DNA from: Zantedeschia hybrid cultivar
Taxonomy: Eukaryota > Streptophyta > Magnoliopsida > Alismatales > Araceae
Direction: 5' to 3'
DNA: 64,000 nt
Assembly (NCBI GenBank): GCA_030544215.1
Contig: JARZZO010000016.1
Coordinates: 34,308,001 to 34,372,000, forward strand
Under the pieces are notes generated by a model, which was not told the origin of the DNA, searched no databases, and saw only the letters and a program-made list of their open reading frames with translations. Of this stretch, positions 33,214 to 44,799 are shown piece by piece. The translations under genes were made by a program, and so were the position numbers. How positions within the stretch are numbered: the stretch's first letter is position 1; the number at the start of each line of letters is the position of its first letter.

Positions 33214-34640
33214 ATGAGAATATGATCATCAGGTTGCAAAAGAATGGATATATTGATCCATTTGATTATGAATCATTTGCAACTTGTGAAGCTTGTCTCA
33301 TGGGAAAAATGACCAAAGCTCCATTCTCAGGACATGGAGAAAGAGCTAAGGACTTATTGGAACTAATACATAGTGATGTATGTGGTCCAATGTCCACTCA
33401 TGCTATGGGTGGTTACTCATACTTTGTTTCATTTACAGATGATTTCTCAAGATATGGCTACATATATTTAATGAAATATAAGTTAGAAGTCTTTGAGAAA
33501 TTTAAAGAGTTTAAAAATGAAGTTGAGAACCAGACTGGAAAGAGTATCAAAACTCTTCGATCAGAACGAGGGGGTGAATACTTAAGTACATATTTCACAC
33601 AATATCTAAAGAATAATGGTATTTTATCTCAGTGGACTCCTCCCTATACACCACAATTAAATGGTGTATCGGAAAGGAGAAATCGTACTCTATTAGATAT
33701 GGTACGATCAATGATGAGTTATGCTAAACTTTCAATCTCTTTATGGGGATATGCACTGTTGACTGCTGCATATCTGTTGAACAAAGTTCCCAGTAAGTCA
33801 GTATCTTCAACTCCATATGAGATATGGAAAGGAAAGAAACTAGACTTTAAGCATGTTAGAGTTTGGGGTTGTCCTGCACATGTCAAAAGACATGATCCAG
33901 ACAAACTGGATTCCAGGACAGAGAAATGTAGATTTGTGGGATATCCAAAAGAGACTTTTGGATATTATTTCTATCAGCCCAGCGATCAAAGGGTGTTTGT
34001 CGCAAAAAGAGCTGTCTTCTTAGAGAAAGAATATCTTTCAAAAGAAAACAGTGGGAGCAAGATAGAACTGGAAGAAATTCTAGACTTACAAATCAACACT
34101 AGTTCATCTACTGAACCATTGACTCAAGAACTTGTTCAAGATGATACACAAAAGGTTCGCAGATCAGGTAGAGTGCCTAAGCAGCCTGAAAGATATGTTG
34201 GACATATCGATGATGGTAAGCCAAAAGTGCACTTAAATGAGGATGATGATCCTCAAACCTACCAAGAAGCCATAAATAGTCAAGAATCAGAAAAATGGCA
34301 AGAGGGAATGAATTCTGAAATTCAGTCCATGTATGCCAACCAAGTTTGGAACTTGGTTGATCTGCCAGAAGGTATAGTACCTATTGGCAGTAAATGGTTC
34401 TTTAAAAGAAAGATCGGGGCAGATGGACAGATTGACACTTACAAGGCAAGGCTGGTAGCAAAAGGATATCGTCAAAGGCAAGGCATTGACTATGACGAAA
34501 CCTTTTCTCCAGTTGCCATGATTAAGTCAATCAGAATACTTCTTGCTATCGCCGCATTCTATGATTATGAAATATGGCAAATGGATGTGAAAACAGCATT
34601 CCTTAACGGGAACCTTCAAGAAGAGGTGTATATGATATAA
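33214..34640 (+). pseudogene. Copia 2 integrase and first part of RT
   Basis: Continues in the next frame after the frameshift. The zinc-binding end is CEACLMGKMTKAPF near 33286. Catalytic blocks of integrase: Asp in IHSDVCGPM (33367), LRSERGGEYLS near 33556 and Glu in LNGVSERRNR (33658). The middle block has Glu where copia integrases have Asp. RT starts near 34250 (DPQTYQEAI) with VWNLVDLPEGIVPIGSKW, ARLVAKGYRQRQGIDYDETF and AFLNGNLQEEVYMI. The TAA at 34638 replaces a Gln codon (Copia 1 has Gln there). Confidence 0.92.
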
Positions 34641-35825
34641 CCTGAAGGATTCACTTCCAAAGAGCATTCAAGAAAGGTATGCAAGCTGCAAAGATCTATC
34701 TATGGATTAAAGCAGGCATCCCGAACTTGGAACTTAAGATTTGATGAAGCAATCAAATCTTATGACTTCATTAAGAATGAAGATGAACCTTGTGTATACA
34801 AAAAGGCTAGTGGGAGCGCAGTTACCTTTTTGGTACTTTACGTTGATGACATTCTACTCATTGGGAATGATGTAGGAATGTTGTCATCAGTAAAGACTTG
34901 GTTATCCAAAAACTTCTCCATGAATGATTTAGGAGAAGAATCCTATATTCTGGGAATAAGGATCTATAGAGATAGGTCCAAAAGGATGCTTGGCTTATCC
35001 CAATCTATGTACATAGATACCATAGTCAAAAGGTTTGGCATGGAAAATTCCAAGAGAGGCCTCGTTCCAATGAGGCATGGAATTTATCTCTCTAAAGAAA
35101 TGTCTCCCAAGACACCTGAAGAGAGAGCGTACATGGATAGAGTTCCTTATGCCTCGGCAATAGGATCTATCATGTATGCAATGCTATGTACTAGGCTTGA
35201 TGTGGCACACCCACTAAGTGTCACTAGTAGATATCAGGCTGATCCAGGTGAGGAACACTGGAAGGCGGTGAAATGTATCCTTAGATACTTGAGAAGGACT
35301 AAGGATCTATTTCTCGTTTATGGAGGAAACGACTTGAAACTTCGAGGGTTTACTGACTCGAGTTTCCAGTCGGATATGGATGATAGCAAATCTATGTCTA
35401 GATTTGTGTTCATGTTAAATGGAGGTGCAGTAAGTTGGAAAAGTTTCAAATAAGAAACAACTGCAGATTCGACGACCGAAGCAGAATACATTGCTGCAGC
35501 TGAAGCGGCCAAGGAGGCGGTTTGGATGAAGAAGTTCATCTCGGCACTTGGAGTAGTTCCAAGCATTTCAGATCCTGTTCCATTACTGTATGACAACAAT
35601 CGGGCAATAGCTTAAGCGAAGGAGCCAAGATCACATCAGAAGTCAAAGCACATTCTGAGACGATTTCATCTGATTCGTGAGATTATCGCCCGAGGAGATA
35701 TAGTAGTTGAGAAAGTCTCATCTGAAGATAATGTAGCAGATCCTTTGACTAAGCCATTGTCTCAAAACAATTTAGAACGTCACCTTAAGTCTATGGGACT
35801 TAGACACATGGGTGATTGGCTATAG
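34641..35825 (+). pseudogene. Copia 2 second part of RT and RNase H
   Basis: Same frame as the preceding part. The catalytic LYVDDILLIGND is at about 34839. RNase H blocks: RTKDLFLVYGG, GFTDSSFQSD near 35347, TTEAEYIAAAEA near 35476 and HLKSMGLRHMGDWL at the C-terminus with a TAG stop at 35823. TAA codons at 35451 and near 35614 both stand where CAA (Gln) is expected, so three of the four lesions in this element are CAA to TAA. Confidence 0.92.
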
Positions 35826-35827
35826 TC

Positions 35828-35839
35828 CAAGTGGGAGAA
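35828..35839 (+). other. Copia 2 polypurine tract
   Basis: aagtgggagaa just before the LTR start TGATAGAATTGGG. Confidence 0.85.
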
Positions 35840-37426
35840 TGATAGAATTGGGTGGCCTCAAAGCCAATCATTGTACATTCTAGTTCAGATTAGTAATAAA
35901 GGCAATCATTTCTTCATTTATAGTTCTCGTAAATTAACTATCATAATGAAGGTCTGTAGACAAATGTATGGGATATTGAATCATGATGAGATCATGATAG
36001 TGAGATCAATATCCTCAGTCACTTGTCTTAAACAGTTCTCGATCATAGGATATTTGAGATGGACATTAAATATCCGATAAGATCGACACAAGTTATGTCT
36101 GCTCATGTGATGAGGGTGAATGATTACACATTCACTGGTGTGGTGACACTAAGACAAACATGTGGGTGCTCATTAGAGAATGAGTTCACTGAACAGACCC
36201 AAATAAGAATTTCTGGATGGTAATTATACCTATTAGTTAACCAGGGAATTCAATCGTTGCAGTAGCACAGTTGGTCCTTTGACTTGAGTCACCAATGATA
36301 CCTTGTTTGTGGACCATTGTATCTTGATTCTCTGACTTGTGGACTTTAACCATTAAGTCCACGATAGTCGGTCTTTCAGATACAGTGGAAAGCTTGCGAA
36401 GGTAATTGAGTGAATAACAAGGGATCACTCACTCTTGGTATAAGACTGGAGAGAGAATGTCCTATGGATGTGTACACAGAAATCCCTGGCCAGGGTCAAA
36501 TGAAAGAGATGTCTTTCTAGATATTAACTGAGTACTGGAATCCATCTGGATAATGCGATAGAGGGTTTGACTATAAAACCATACCCTTGTGTTATTAGTA
36601 CATTGCATGAGTGAAGAATTTTATCTGTGCGGTATCTGCAGACGGAAATGTTCAATTAAAGGGAACAGTATCCCTTATATCTTCTGGGATCATGAGGTAG
36701 TGTTTGGTGCTGTTCATGATCAGAAGGCCAAGTGAATTAATCATCAGATGATAATTCACTTGTTTATTAAATTAATCATTTAGCATATGATGTTTAAATG
36801 TTAATTAATAAATATTAAACTCTAGAATTAGTTCTAAATTTAATGGGCCTGAAACCGGACTGATATATGGGCCTAGAGGGTCACACACATAAGAGTTCTC
36901 GTCAGACGGTGAGAGACGTTAAATTTCATACTTATCTGGGTTTTTATGAAAAGTCGCAGGATAAACATGAAGATTTAATAGAGATTTATCTAAGGCCAAA
37001 CTCTTGAATAATCATGAGGATTAATCTTTGTGCTTATCCTTATTTCTATATAAGGAGGGCCAAGGGGGAGGGGTAAATAGGTTGGTTGGACGAATTACTG
37101 ACCCCAGATTCTCTATTTCCTCTCTCTCTCTCCTTCTCTCTCTCTTGGAGTAGATCTGTCTCTCTCCGCACATAGTGGATTTGAGATCTGGTCGGAGCAC
37201 TTAAGTCGAGGTGGAAATCGCGTCTGCAGCGGGAACTCGTGTGGATACCTCTAGAGATCATGCGCGTACGCGATTTCCGAGTCTGAATCATCCACGGGAG
37301 ATTCGAAACCCCGCAAAGGTGAAGAACCGTTCTTCCCGCATTATTTTATTGTCCGTTTTACGATCCCAGCAGCCGATACATAGGAATCGTTTTTATTCTC
37401 CACTGCGTTGTTGGCGATTCCTTACA
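35840..37426 (+). repeat. Copia 2 3' LTR (1587 bp)
   Basis: Same length as the 5' LTR. Contains gggcctagagggtcacac at 36867 and TATA-like tctatataag at 37045-37054. Ends GATTCCTTACA and is followed by cgtcg (37427-37431). Confidence 0.95.
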
Positions 37427-39539
37427 CGTCGCTGGAGAGGCATGCGAGCTGCTCTTCTAAAGCCCTGATGCGGGCAGCATCAGCCTGGCTTGAACAGCTG
37501 TAGCACGGGACTGCTCCAACTCTGCCTCAGCCCTCTGAATTGCCTCCTGAAGCTCAACAACCTGCAAGAGAAGATATTTTCAGTCCAAGACAATCAAGCA
37601 ATCATAATCAAATAATGGAAGTAAAAGGTTAGAACTTACTTGAGCGGCCTGATCCTCTTCTACGAGAGAGGCTCGGTAGATGGTAGAGGCAAGTTGACTC
37701 TGGAGGTCAGTAAGGACAACCTTATGAGCGGATGAGGTGTAGGATGACGAAGCACCAAAGGAGGGAGGAGCCGCCTATGTGTAAACGGCTCGCTGCACCA
37801 AAAGATCAACTGTTAGTGGCAAATTGTTAAAACAAATTAAATAATTAAAATATTCATACATGTCATGCATACATACCAGATCAAAAAGTTCCTTCTAAAC
37901 CTGTTCAAGCTGGGCCTCCGCATCTTGTAGGCGGGCCAAGAGGTCGATGATCACCGCATCTCGCGCATCCTGCACATCATACATACATTCATTCACAAAT
38001 ATAAATTAAGATAATAATAAAATGAAAGACGCATCAAGGCATACTTACATCGAGTGGACGGAGAAGCCGCAATTGATCGGTGTAGTGGGCTCGGTACTGC
38101 TGGAGGTAAGCAATGCTATCCTCCGCATGGGACTCCACACGTATGCCCCGGCGGTGCCAATCCTCATACTACTCGGAGAATTTGGCACGCCAGTCTGTGA
38201 GGGCTTGCTTCCCCCTCATGGATCGTCCAACTCCCTCTGGGACCTCCTTTTCGATCAATTCTTAATGAAGGCCCAGGGTCCTCATCGTGAGCCGGAGGTG
38301 GAGGGGCTCGATCTCGTTGAGGCAGTGCACCCACATCTGCCTCCCGAACCTCCTCCGACCAGCCGTCACCCACGACTGGCCTACCTCGCCCATGCCCATG
38401 TATGGGCGCTAGATCACCTGCATATGACTTAGATGCATTCATAGTAAATAAACTGCATTTAATTAATGAAATATTACATTCAATAAAAATAAACAACTAA
38501 AAAACTCACTATAAGCTTTGGATAATCAAGAAACTGACGGCGGAGGGCCATCAGCTGATGGTGCTGCGGGGCCATGTCCATAATTGGCTGCCAGCGGTAG
38601 GCCAAAGGGACGACGTACAGCCTCACTATTCGCGCTCGGCTGAGCGGGAAATAGTGGTAGCTCCAAACCTGCACCCATGAACATATAAGTTAGAAAAGCA
38701 TCATATCATTGCATTTCATTGCATAAACAAATAATTAAATGACTTAATACCTGGAGAAACAGTGAGAAGCCGTTGACAGTCGTCTCGCGGTCCGGTGTGA
38801 CCGCGGAAAGGTCTACGAAGAGTTGGGCCAGGAGGGCCGCACCCCAAGCATAGTCGTGCAGGATATCTAAGTCATCTAACAAACAAAGGAACCTACAATG
38901 AATATGGTCGCCCTTCATATCGAAGAGCAACCGACCAAAAAAGAAAATAAGAAAGACTCTCAACTGCCTATCTACCTCCTTCTCCTAGCTAGGGTCACTA
39001 TAATATACAAAAGAGGAGGAGTCAGCTAGTCTGTCTCTAAAAGCCTCCCGAGTCTCGTTAGACCGACGCCGGAGCTCTACTAATCCTAGAGCTGCCTCCA
39101 GCTCTACGCTAGGGACAGTCCTAGACTCTCTATTTAGATTGGAGACCTCTATACCTAATAAGGCCTCAGCTAATCCACGGTAATCGGGGTAAGTCACCCC
39201 GCTTACCGCTCTGCCCTCTACTTTAAGACCGGTGATCCAAGCTACGTCCTCTAGACTCGGGACCATGTGGCCCCAGGGCATTAGAAATGCCTGACTCTTT
39301 GCATCCCGACGCTCCTTGAGCGCCTGCAGAAGCACCAAATCGAGCCAAAATGGCTCGATCTTGAGGATCTCGCAAAACAACATTTTGCGCAGGCGCGCCT
39401 TCTGGAAGTCCGGGAGTCCCCGGTAGGCCCCTACCACTAAGTCCTACGAGATTCGGGCCCTCATCATTCCCTGCAAATAATTCAAGAAAATTTCATCAGT
39501 TATTGGACATTAAAAATTAATAAAATATTCTAACTGAAT

Positions 39540-39694
39540 GGCGTCAGCCATGATGGACGTCCATTGAAAGGCATCCACATGACCTGACACCATTTAGCCC
39601 AATTTTCTGCTCTATTTAAAAAATTCAATTTTTGCTTTGAATGGCGTCGGACCATGGGGACGCATTTTGAAAGGCATCACCTGGTCTGGACGCT
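39540..39694. promoter_or_regulatory. Four half-site dyads in intron 1 of Tat A antisense gene ii
   Basis: Dyads start at 39540, 39570, 39643 and 39673, all with 10-bp gaps, in two coupled pairs separated by 8 bp (GACGTC-cattgaaa-GGCATC and GACGCA-ttttgaaa-GGCATC). They lie between the exon 1 donor (39787) and the exon 2 acceptor. Tat B has four dyads in the same intron. Confidence 0.78.
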
Positions 39695-39985
39695 GTTCAA
39701 AACCGATTTAAGACTTTTTGGAAAAGTCCCTTTCTCCCCTTTCCCTCATTCTATTTCATCCAAAATAAACATCCATAGAAGACTTACCAAGTGTAGGCCT
39801 TCTTCCTCCTCTTCTTCTATCTCTATCACCGCCAGTGGAGGGACTTCTTCACCGAGGAATGCCGCCGCCACCTCGAGCACTCTTGCCTCTTCGGGAGGAA
39901 CCGCCTCGAGTTCATCCGCCCTCCTCACAACACGAGCAACACGGCGACGCTTACCATGGCCACTTGAACCCTCGCCTTGCTCCAT

Positions 39986-40734
39986 GGGCTTTGAAGAAGG
40001 AGAGAGAGAGAGAGAGTTCGGATTCGAGAGAGGAAGAGAGAGAAGCTAGCCGGAGTGAGTGAAAGAGGGAGATCGCCGGAAAGAGAGGCTGGTAACAGAG
40101 AGGGTGATCGCCAGAGGTCGCGGGAATTGCCGGAGAAGAAGGTGAAAGCAAGACAGAGAAGAGAGCTTGAGAGAATGAGGGGAGAAAGGGGCTTTCGCGG
40201 CTTCTGATTGGAGAAGTTAAAACGCGTTGAGGACAGCGACGCTATTCAAGGCACATAAACTGAGGTGGCAAGGTAGAAGTTTTGAAATACGTAAAAGGCG
40301 TCCACTAAGGCAGACGCGTTTAAGGTTAAAGCGCCAATTCTGTTCAGATCCGTACCATGGTCAATGATTAAACACGTCCTATTATACCGACGCATTTTCA
40401 GTGTATTAATTACAGAATTAATGGTAGAATTCTGTGGGAAAGTAGGAGAGAGAATGGAAAGGCGTCTACTAATGTGGACACGTTTTTAGCATATGGGGTT
40501 TTAAGGAATTAATCTTTGAATTTCGAGAATTATTGAAAGGCGTCTTGGTTGGATGACGCTATTTACACCCGAAAAATTATATTTTTAAGGAAAAAATTAT
40601 GGTTTTACTTAAGGAAAAATCTTAGATAAATTGCAGAACATTAAGGATGATTTTCAGGACATAATATTAAAGGATGGATTCCTTATTGAAAATAAATTCT
40701 TTATTACATAAAAAAAAGAAGATAAAGAGAGCAT
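39986..40734 (-). promoter_or_regulatory. Region between Tat A antisense genes, with five dyads
   Basis: Upstream region of antisense gene ii. Dyads start at 40223 (9-bp gap), 40297, 40373, 40461 and 40539 (10-bp gaps). A purine-rich gagagagag run lies at 39990-40200, transcribed as a C/T-rich leader on the minus strand. I see no clear TATA box. Tat B has five dyads in the corresponding interval. Confidence 0.7.
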
Positions 40735-42150
40735 TCAAGGAAGAATTTTCCGAAGTCCCATTACATATGGATATGCTAATTCTTTGTGAGCTTCACTAGA
40801 GGATTTTACACGATGATTGAAGCTAATATTCTATAGTGTAACTATAAGCTTAGTTGCTTCAAAGTCTTCATCAGATTCCAAGGCACGCTTCTTGATTGGA
40901 GATATATGGGAAAACTTAGGAAACTCATGGCGAGGCATGCTGAGTTGAGTATAGTAGCGATGAGGATTATATAGCACGAACTCAGTTGCCCTAATCAGTT
41001 TAAGCTCTGCACCAGTTGTACGACGTACTCGGATTGGTTTCCCTACAAGAGCAAGTGGAGAAGCATCGAACCCATATGATGGCATTGTCTTTAGATAAGC
41101 TCGCCAATCAGCTCGAGTCTTGAGTTTGAGCACTCGGTTGATCATCCTTTCATTGAATTTCACAATATTGGAAATATGGAAGATTGGGCTATTTTGATAT
41201 ATCTGAGATGGTCTTGCTGAATTTCTAGTGTGATATTCAAACTTGAAGTGCAACTCAACCCACAGAGCAAAGAGAAGCATGCAACCATTAGGAGGTTGAC
41301 CTATAGATGCTGCAGAAAGCCCACTGTAGAGATATGCTAAGATTACTGTGCCAATTTGTCTTCCTTCAAAGATCTCGCAAATTGCACTAACTTGATCATC
41401 CTCCAGAATGTTGTCTTGGGCAGGAAAGAATAGAGCTCCAGCTAGGTATGTGGTGAATGCTTTCATCACGTTCTCAGTGTCATCCTCTCTGAGTTCTTCA
41501 ACCTCGTATAAGGTCCACTCTCCTAACTTCGCGAGATTAATCCCTTTCTTAGTGAGGCATCCTTGAACTTCTTTTAGATCCTTCATGATTTTCATCAACA
41601 ATTGTTGACCTGTGATCTTTTCCCTTATGAGAGTCATCTTGTTTAGGATCAGTTCATCATTGTTCAACTTGATCTTAGGAAGGCCAAATAAGAGTTCAGC
41701 CTCTTCAAGAAGTATAGTGGATTTGAAATCAGGAAAGAGGAAAGTATGGGTTTGAGGATGCCACAACTCAATTAGAACACCCATCGCCGCCCAATCCACG
41801 TTTGAACTCTTGTAATGTTTTGCATGGAGAACTAGACCTTGGATGTTCCACTTGGAAACATAAGATTGCATAGAGATAGTGATATTTTTAGCAAGTTTCC
41901 GAATCCAATGAAGAGAAGTGAATTTTCTTGGGCCGGAAAAAAGTGGATATGCCTAGATAAATAAAATAAGATTGCTATAAATTTCATGAAGAACTTGAAA
42001 AACATGAAGAAAAAGGGAATTGAAGAAGAAGAATTAAAAGAAAAAGAGGATTTAACTTACTTGAAAGTTAGGATCTCGCCCACTAAGATGATCTTTCACA
42101 TCAGAAAGCTTCTCAAGCGTTTTTTTCATCCTCTTGTTTGAAGAATCTAT
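40735..42150 (-). pseudogene. Tat A antisense gene i: PMD/DUF7745-like protein, two exons
   Basis: Minus-strand gene of two exons. Exon 1 (about 42150-42060) encodes a basic start DSSNKRMKKTLEKLS-like; its initiator is ATA here and ATG in Tat B. The donor is gtaagtt. Exon 2 starts near 41955 after cctag and runs through an open stretch of 346 codons (MQSYVSKWNIQGLVLHAKHY). A motif WHPQTHTFLFPDF...LLEEAELLFGLPK matches the pattern of plant-mobile-domain and DUF7745 proteins (Trp, hydrophobic strand, Leu-Glu-Glu, Leu-Gly). The TAG at 40831 replaces a Trp codon present in Tat B; homology continues past it to 40735. No catalytic motif is visible and function is unknown. Confidence 0.75.
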
Positions 42151-42249
42151 CTTGTTTTTGAACTTTTTCCCCTTGAAAACTTCTTGAACTTTGGAGAGAA
42201 TTCCTTGCTTTGATCTCTATATTAGGTTTGAATTGGCCTTAATACAAGT

Positions 42250-42275
42250 TAAGGAACCTTATATAGAGAGATTTG
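42250..42275 (-). promoter_or_regulatory. TATA-like box upstream of Tat A antisense gene i
   Basis: ctctatataagg on the minus strand (complement of about 42256-42268), roughly 110 bp upstream of exon 1. Tat B has ctctatacataagc at about 55801, a similar distance from its start codon. Two dyads lie 110-170 bp farther upstream. Confidence 0.55.
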
Positions 42276-42374
42276 CGAAGTTGAAGAGACTTTTCCGAAT
42301 TGGAGAAGAGATATGCATAGAGAGAGTTGGAATCCAGATGGAATACAACAAGAACCTATTTCTGCGACTTAAAT

Positions 42375-42435
42375 GGCATTGGTGAACAGCGATGTGTTTT
42401 GAATGATCTTAATGGCGTCGGCGCGACACGACGCG
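42375..42435. promoter_or_regulatory. Two dyads upstream of Tat A antisense gene i
   Basis: GGCATT-N10-GATGTG at 42375-42396 and GGCGTC-N10-GACGCG at 42414-42435. The first looks decayed by transitions. Tat B has three here, one of them inside a local tandem duplication. Confidence 0.75.
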
Positions 42436-42439
42436 TTTC

Positions 42440-43477
42440 AGACTTTTCTGTTATTTGCCCGAAGTTCACTGTTTGTCCATATTTGTTGCATTTGCTTGAA
42501 GTTACTGATGATTTTTGAGTGCAGGAAATTTAAAGAAAATTCAAATAAAGCTGAGAATCTCAAGAAGGTCCCACTGTGGGAGTTTATGAGTCCTGACCGT
42601 GGCTAAAAAGACGGTTATCTATATCTTGTATTCTTCCATGTAATTGATTTGCGTTAACATTACTATATGTTAATTATTTATTAAATTATATTAAGGACCT
42701 TGTGGTTTTGATGAAACTAGAATTTGAGTTCCCCTACAACAAAAACAGTGATAATTCCAGAGAATTCTTAATCGCACGGATAGGCCGTTAGATTGTTAAT
42801 TGATGAGGACGATGGTTCTACTTTTGTGAAACAGTGCGTGGATAAACGAGCTTCGGCTTAGTACTGAATTGCAGAATTAGTATCTTGACTCATTAATGAC
42901 AATTTAACAATATTATCCTTAATTAATTTATATTTTATTTGATTTTATATTTTTCTTTTAACCCAGTATGCATCATGTAGGACTTTGATATAACTATGAT
43001 AAGAATTAATTTTTGATTAAAGTTTAGACCATTAATCAAATAAATTCTGACATAATATGAAATATTCAATTTTGAATTGAGTATCTTGATTATCTTTGAG
43101 GTTCGCTTGAAGATATCCTTGGAATTTTATCCTTTCTTAGATTCTTTATCCAACATTTCTTGTTTCTTTTAAGATCCATCATAGTTGCAACACATCCACA
43201 TTGGCTGGTAATCGCTCCCATGATGAAACCTACAGGGTTTGTGACCTAGGGTAGTTCTCAATCGTGTAGGTTGATCGACCTTATTTTATTTCCTTGTCTA
43301 TCTCATCCAGACAGGATTGATTCCATCAATATTATTGAGTTACCTTCATTGATGATTTTGAGAAAAATTTCAATCATATAATGTTGAGAGCATGTCTCAT
43401 CACACCTTGTCATCACCTTTTCAGTACATTCCATTCCATTTCACTCCCTTGAAAAGACGATGCCAAGGTAAGGCAAC
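42440..43477 (+). other. Tat A region between antisense genes and 3' LTR
   Basis: About 1 kb without a gene. It is colinear with the complement of 54517-55540 in Tat B, including gccgttagattgttaattgatg and ggctggtaatcgctcccatgatgaaacc. The last bases before the LTR (caaggtaaggcaac) are the weak counterpart of the Tat B polypurine tract. Confidence 0.7.
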
Positions 43478-44799
43478 TGTAGACACGCTAATTTTGACAT
43501 CATTTTAAGTAAATTTCATATCATATAATAATGCCTTAAAATGGTGTGACATTTAATCATTGGTTAATTTTTATTATCTTTTTGGATTAATTATCTAAAT
43601 GATATTGGGTCAGAAAGACATCATTTAAGTTTATTAATGAAATTAATTTTAACTAAGATTTTTAATCAAATATGAAAAATTCTAAAAGACGTCGACCTGT
43701 GAAGACGCTATTTATGGTTTTATTCCTATTTCGATTTTTAACCTGAATTTTAATTAATTTATTAACAAACTAAAAGACGTCTACCTTGCACGACGCTATT
43801 TAGCTTTCCTAAAATGATTATGTTTCTTCTTCTCGATGTTTATCTTTATCTTAATTAAGCTAAAAGACGTCTCCCTTGGACGACGCGTTTTAGGTAATTA
43901 CAAATAATGATGAATTAAGCTATGTTTATCTGTTTCTTGGTTTGATTGGCTTCAAGCTCTTTCATATTAATCCATAAATGACTGCGGATGCACGAACATA
44001 AGTCTATAAATACACAAGCCCTTGATCATTAGAAAGTTAGTTAGCAAATTAGTGAAAATCTTTGAAAAAAGAGTGGAAATCTTTGAAGAAGAATTCAAGA
44101 GAAAGACGACATCCAAACGCTGAATGAGTTGAAGGATCAAGGCGCTGCACGGCTACTTCCAGGAGTTTTGAAAGAAGTGCTTCGTCCTTTCTTCATCCTC
44201 TTCGTCTATTCAAGGCTAAGGCTTCCAGGGGCCATTCAACTCCATCCAACAACTTACTTTTTATTGTTTTCCATCATATTAGTTCATAATTCTATATCAC
44301 ATCACTTCATGCTACACACATAACACTAGCATATTTCTCCAACCCACATGTTAAGTGGTTTTAAAGACTACAAAACAAGTGAGTTCATTTTGTTTGAGTT
44401 GCATGATTAGAATTATTATTGGAATAGATACTACCTCCATTTAGTTCTTATTGTTCTTTTTTCCTCTTTTTATTTCATTCTTTGCAAGGTACAATCATTA
44501 AGGTACAAAGAAGATCAAAATGAAGGAATCAACAAAGGAAATCTGGACGATCTTCAAAGCCTAATTAGCATTCAAAGTAAGAACAAAGTTAGAAGGGCTC
44601 TTTTTCTTCAGCCGACTGAAGGGAAGGAATCAAGAACTTCAATGTCTCCCACGTCTGAAATAGGTAAGCGATCAATCTTTGTCTTTTGAAACTTTTTAGT
44701 CAAAAGTTTCTGGCGATCATATAGTTTTTAGTAGGTTTATTTGTCGTTTAATCAACATAAATTTTCATGATAATCACACATCAAATTTGAGCATTCACA
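43478..44799 (+). repeat. Tat A 3' LTR (1322 bp) with three dyads
   Basis: Starts TGTAGACACGCTAATTTTG and ends TTTGAGCATTCACA; ends agree with the reverse complement of Tat B (53316-54516). Three dyads with 10-bp gaps start at 43688, 43776 and 43866 (GACGTC left halves, GACGCT or GACGCG right halves). At 44800 a copia LTR fragment begins, so the Tat element was inserted there. Confidence 0.82.

Larger units (their letters stand above)
27866..37426 (+). mobile_element. Copia 2: nearly complete Ty1/copia element (9561 bp)
   Basis: Bounded by target duplication cgtcg (27861-27865 and 37427-37431). LTRs are 1587 bp each (27866-29452 and 35840-37426) and by eye differ at about 50 sites, near 3 percent; the first dinucleotide of the 5' LTR has decayed from TG to TA. 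Primer site at 29454, leader of 2.4 kb with four hairpins, gag-protease, integrase, RT and RNase H, polypurine tract at 35828. Lesions seen: one frameshift and three TAA codons from Gln. It is the youngest large insertion here and belongs to the same lineage as copia 1. Confidence 0.95.
27507..39985 (-). pseudogene. Tat A antisense gene ii: plant mobile domain plus coiled coil, split by copia 2
   Basis: Multi-exon gene on the strand opposite to pol. Exon 1 is 39985-39788 (MEQGEGSSGHGKRRR, acidic end, donor gtaagtc). Exon 2 is 39470-38751 (720 bp) and carries the plant mobile domain: FWLDLVLLQALKERR, then WGHMVPSLEDVAWITGLKVE. Exon 3 is 38668-38510 (RRWQ..HHQLMALRRQF type). Further exons follow to about 37440 and end in a coiled coil (AARIRALEEQL; RDQLGIAEHERRSVEERYRR) and a Pro-rich tail ending ENQP at 27509. 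Copia 2 sits in this last exon. Breaks: TAG near 39444 (Trp in Tat B), TAG at 38987 (Gln in Tat B) and several later. The biochemical role of the domain is not established. Confidence 0.8.
1..44799 (+). mobile_element. Tat-type Ty3/gypsy element A, interrupted by nested elements
   Basis: Ty3/gypsy retrotransposon truncated by the left window edge. Its own sequence is 1-2294, 23815-27860 and 37432-44799. Order in the element: gag-pol linker, RT, RNase H, second RNase H of archaeal type, integrase, then two genes in antisense orientation, then the 3' LTR (43478-44799, TG...CA). RNase H followed by aRNase H and then integrase is the hallmark of the Tat lineage, and antisense extra ORFs after pol are known in that lineage. 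Copia 1 sits in pol and copia 2 sits in the distal antisense gene, each with a perfect 5-bp target duplication. The element itself was inserted into a copia LTR whose remainder follows at 44800. Confidence 0.88.
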
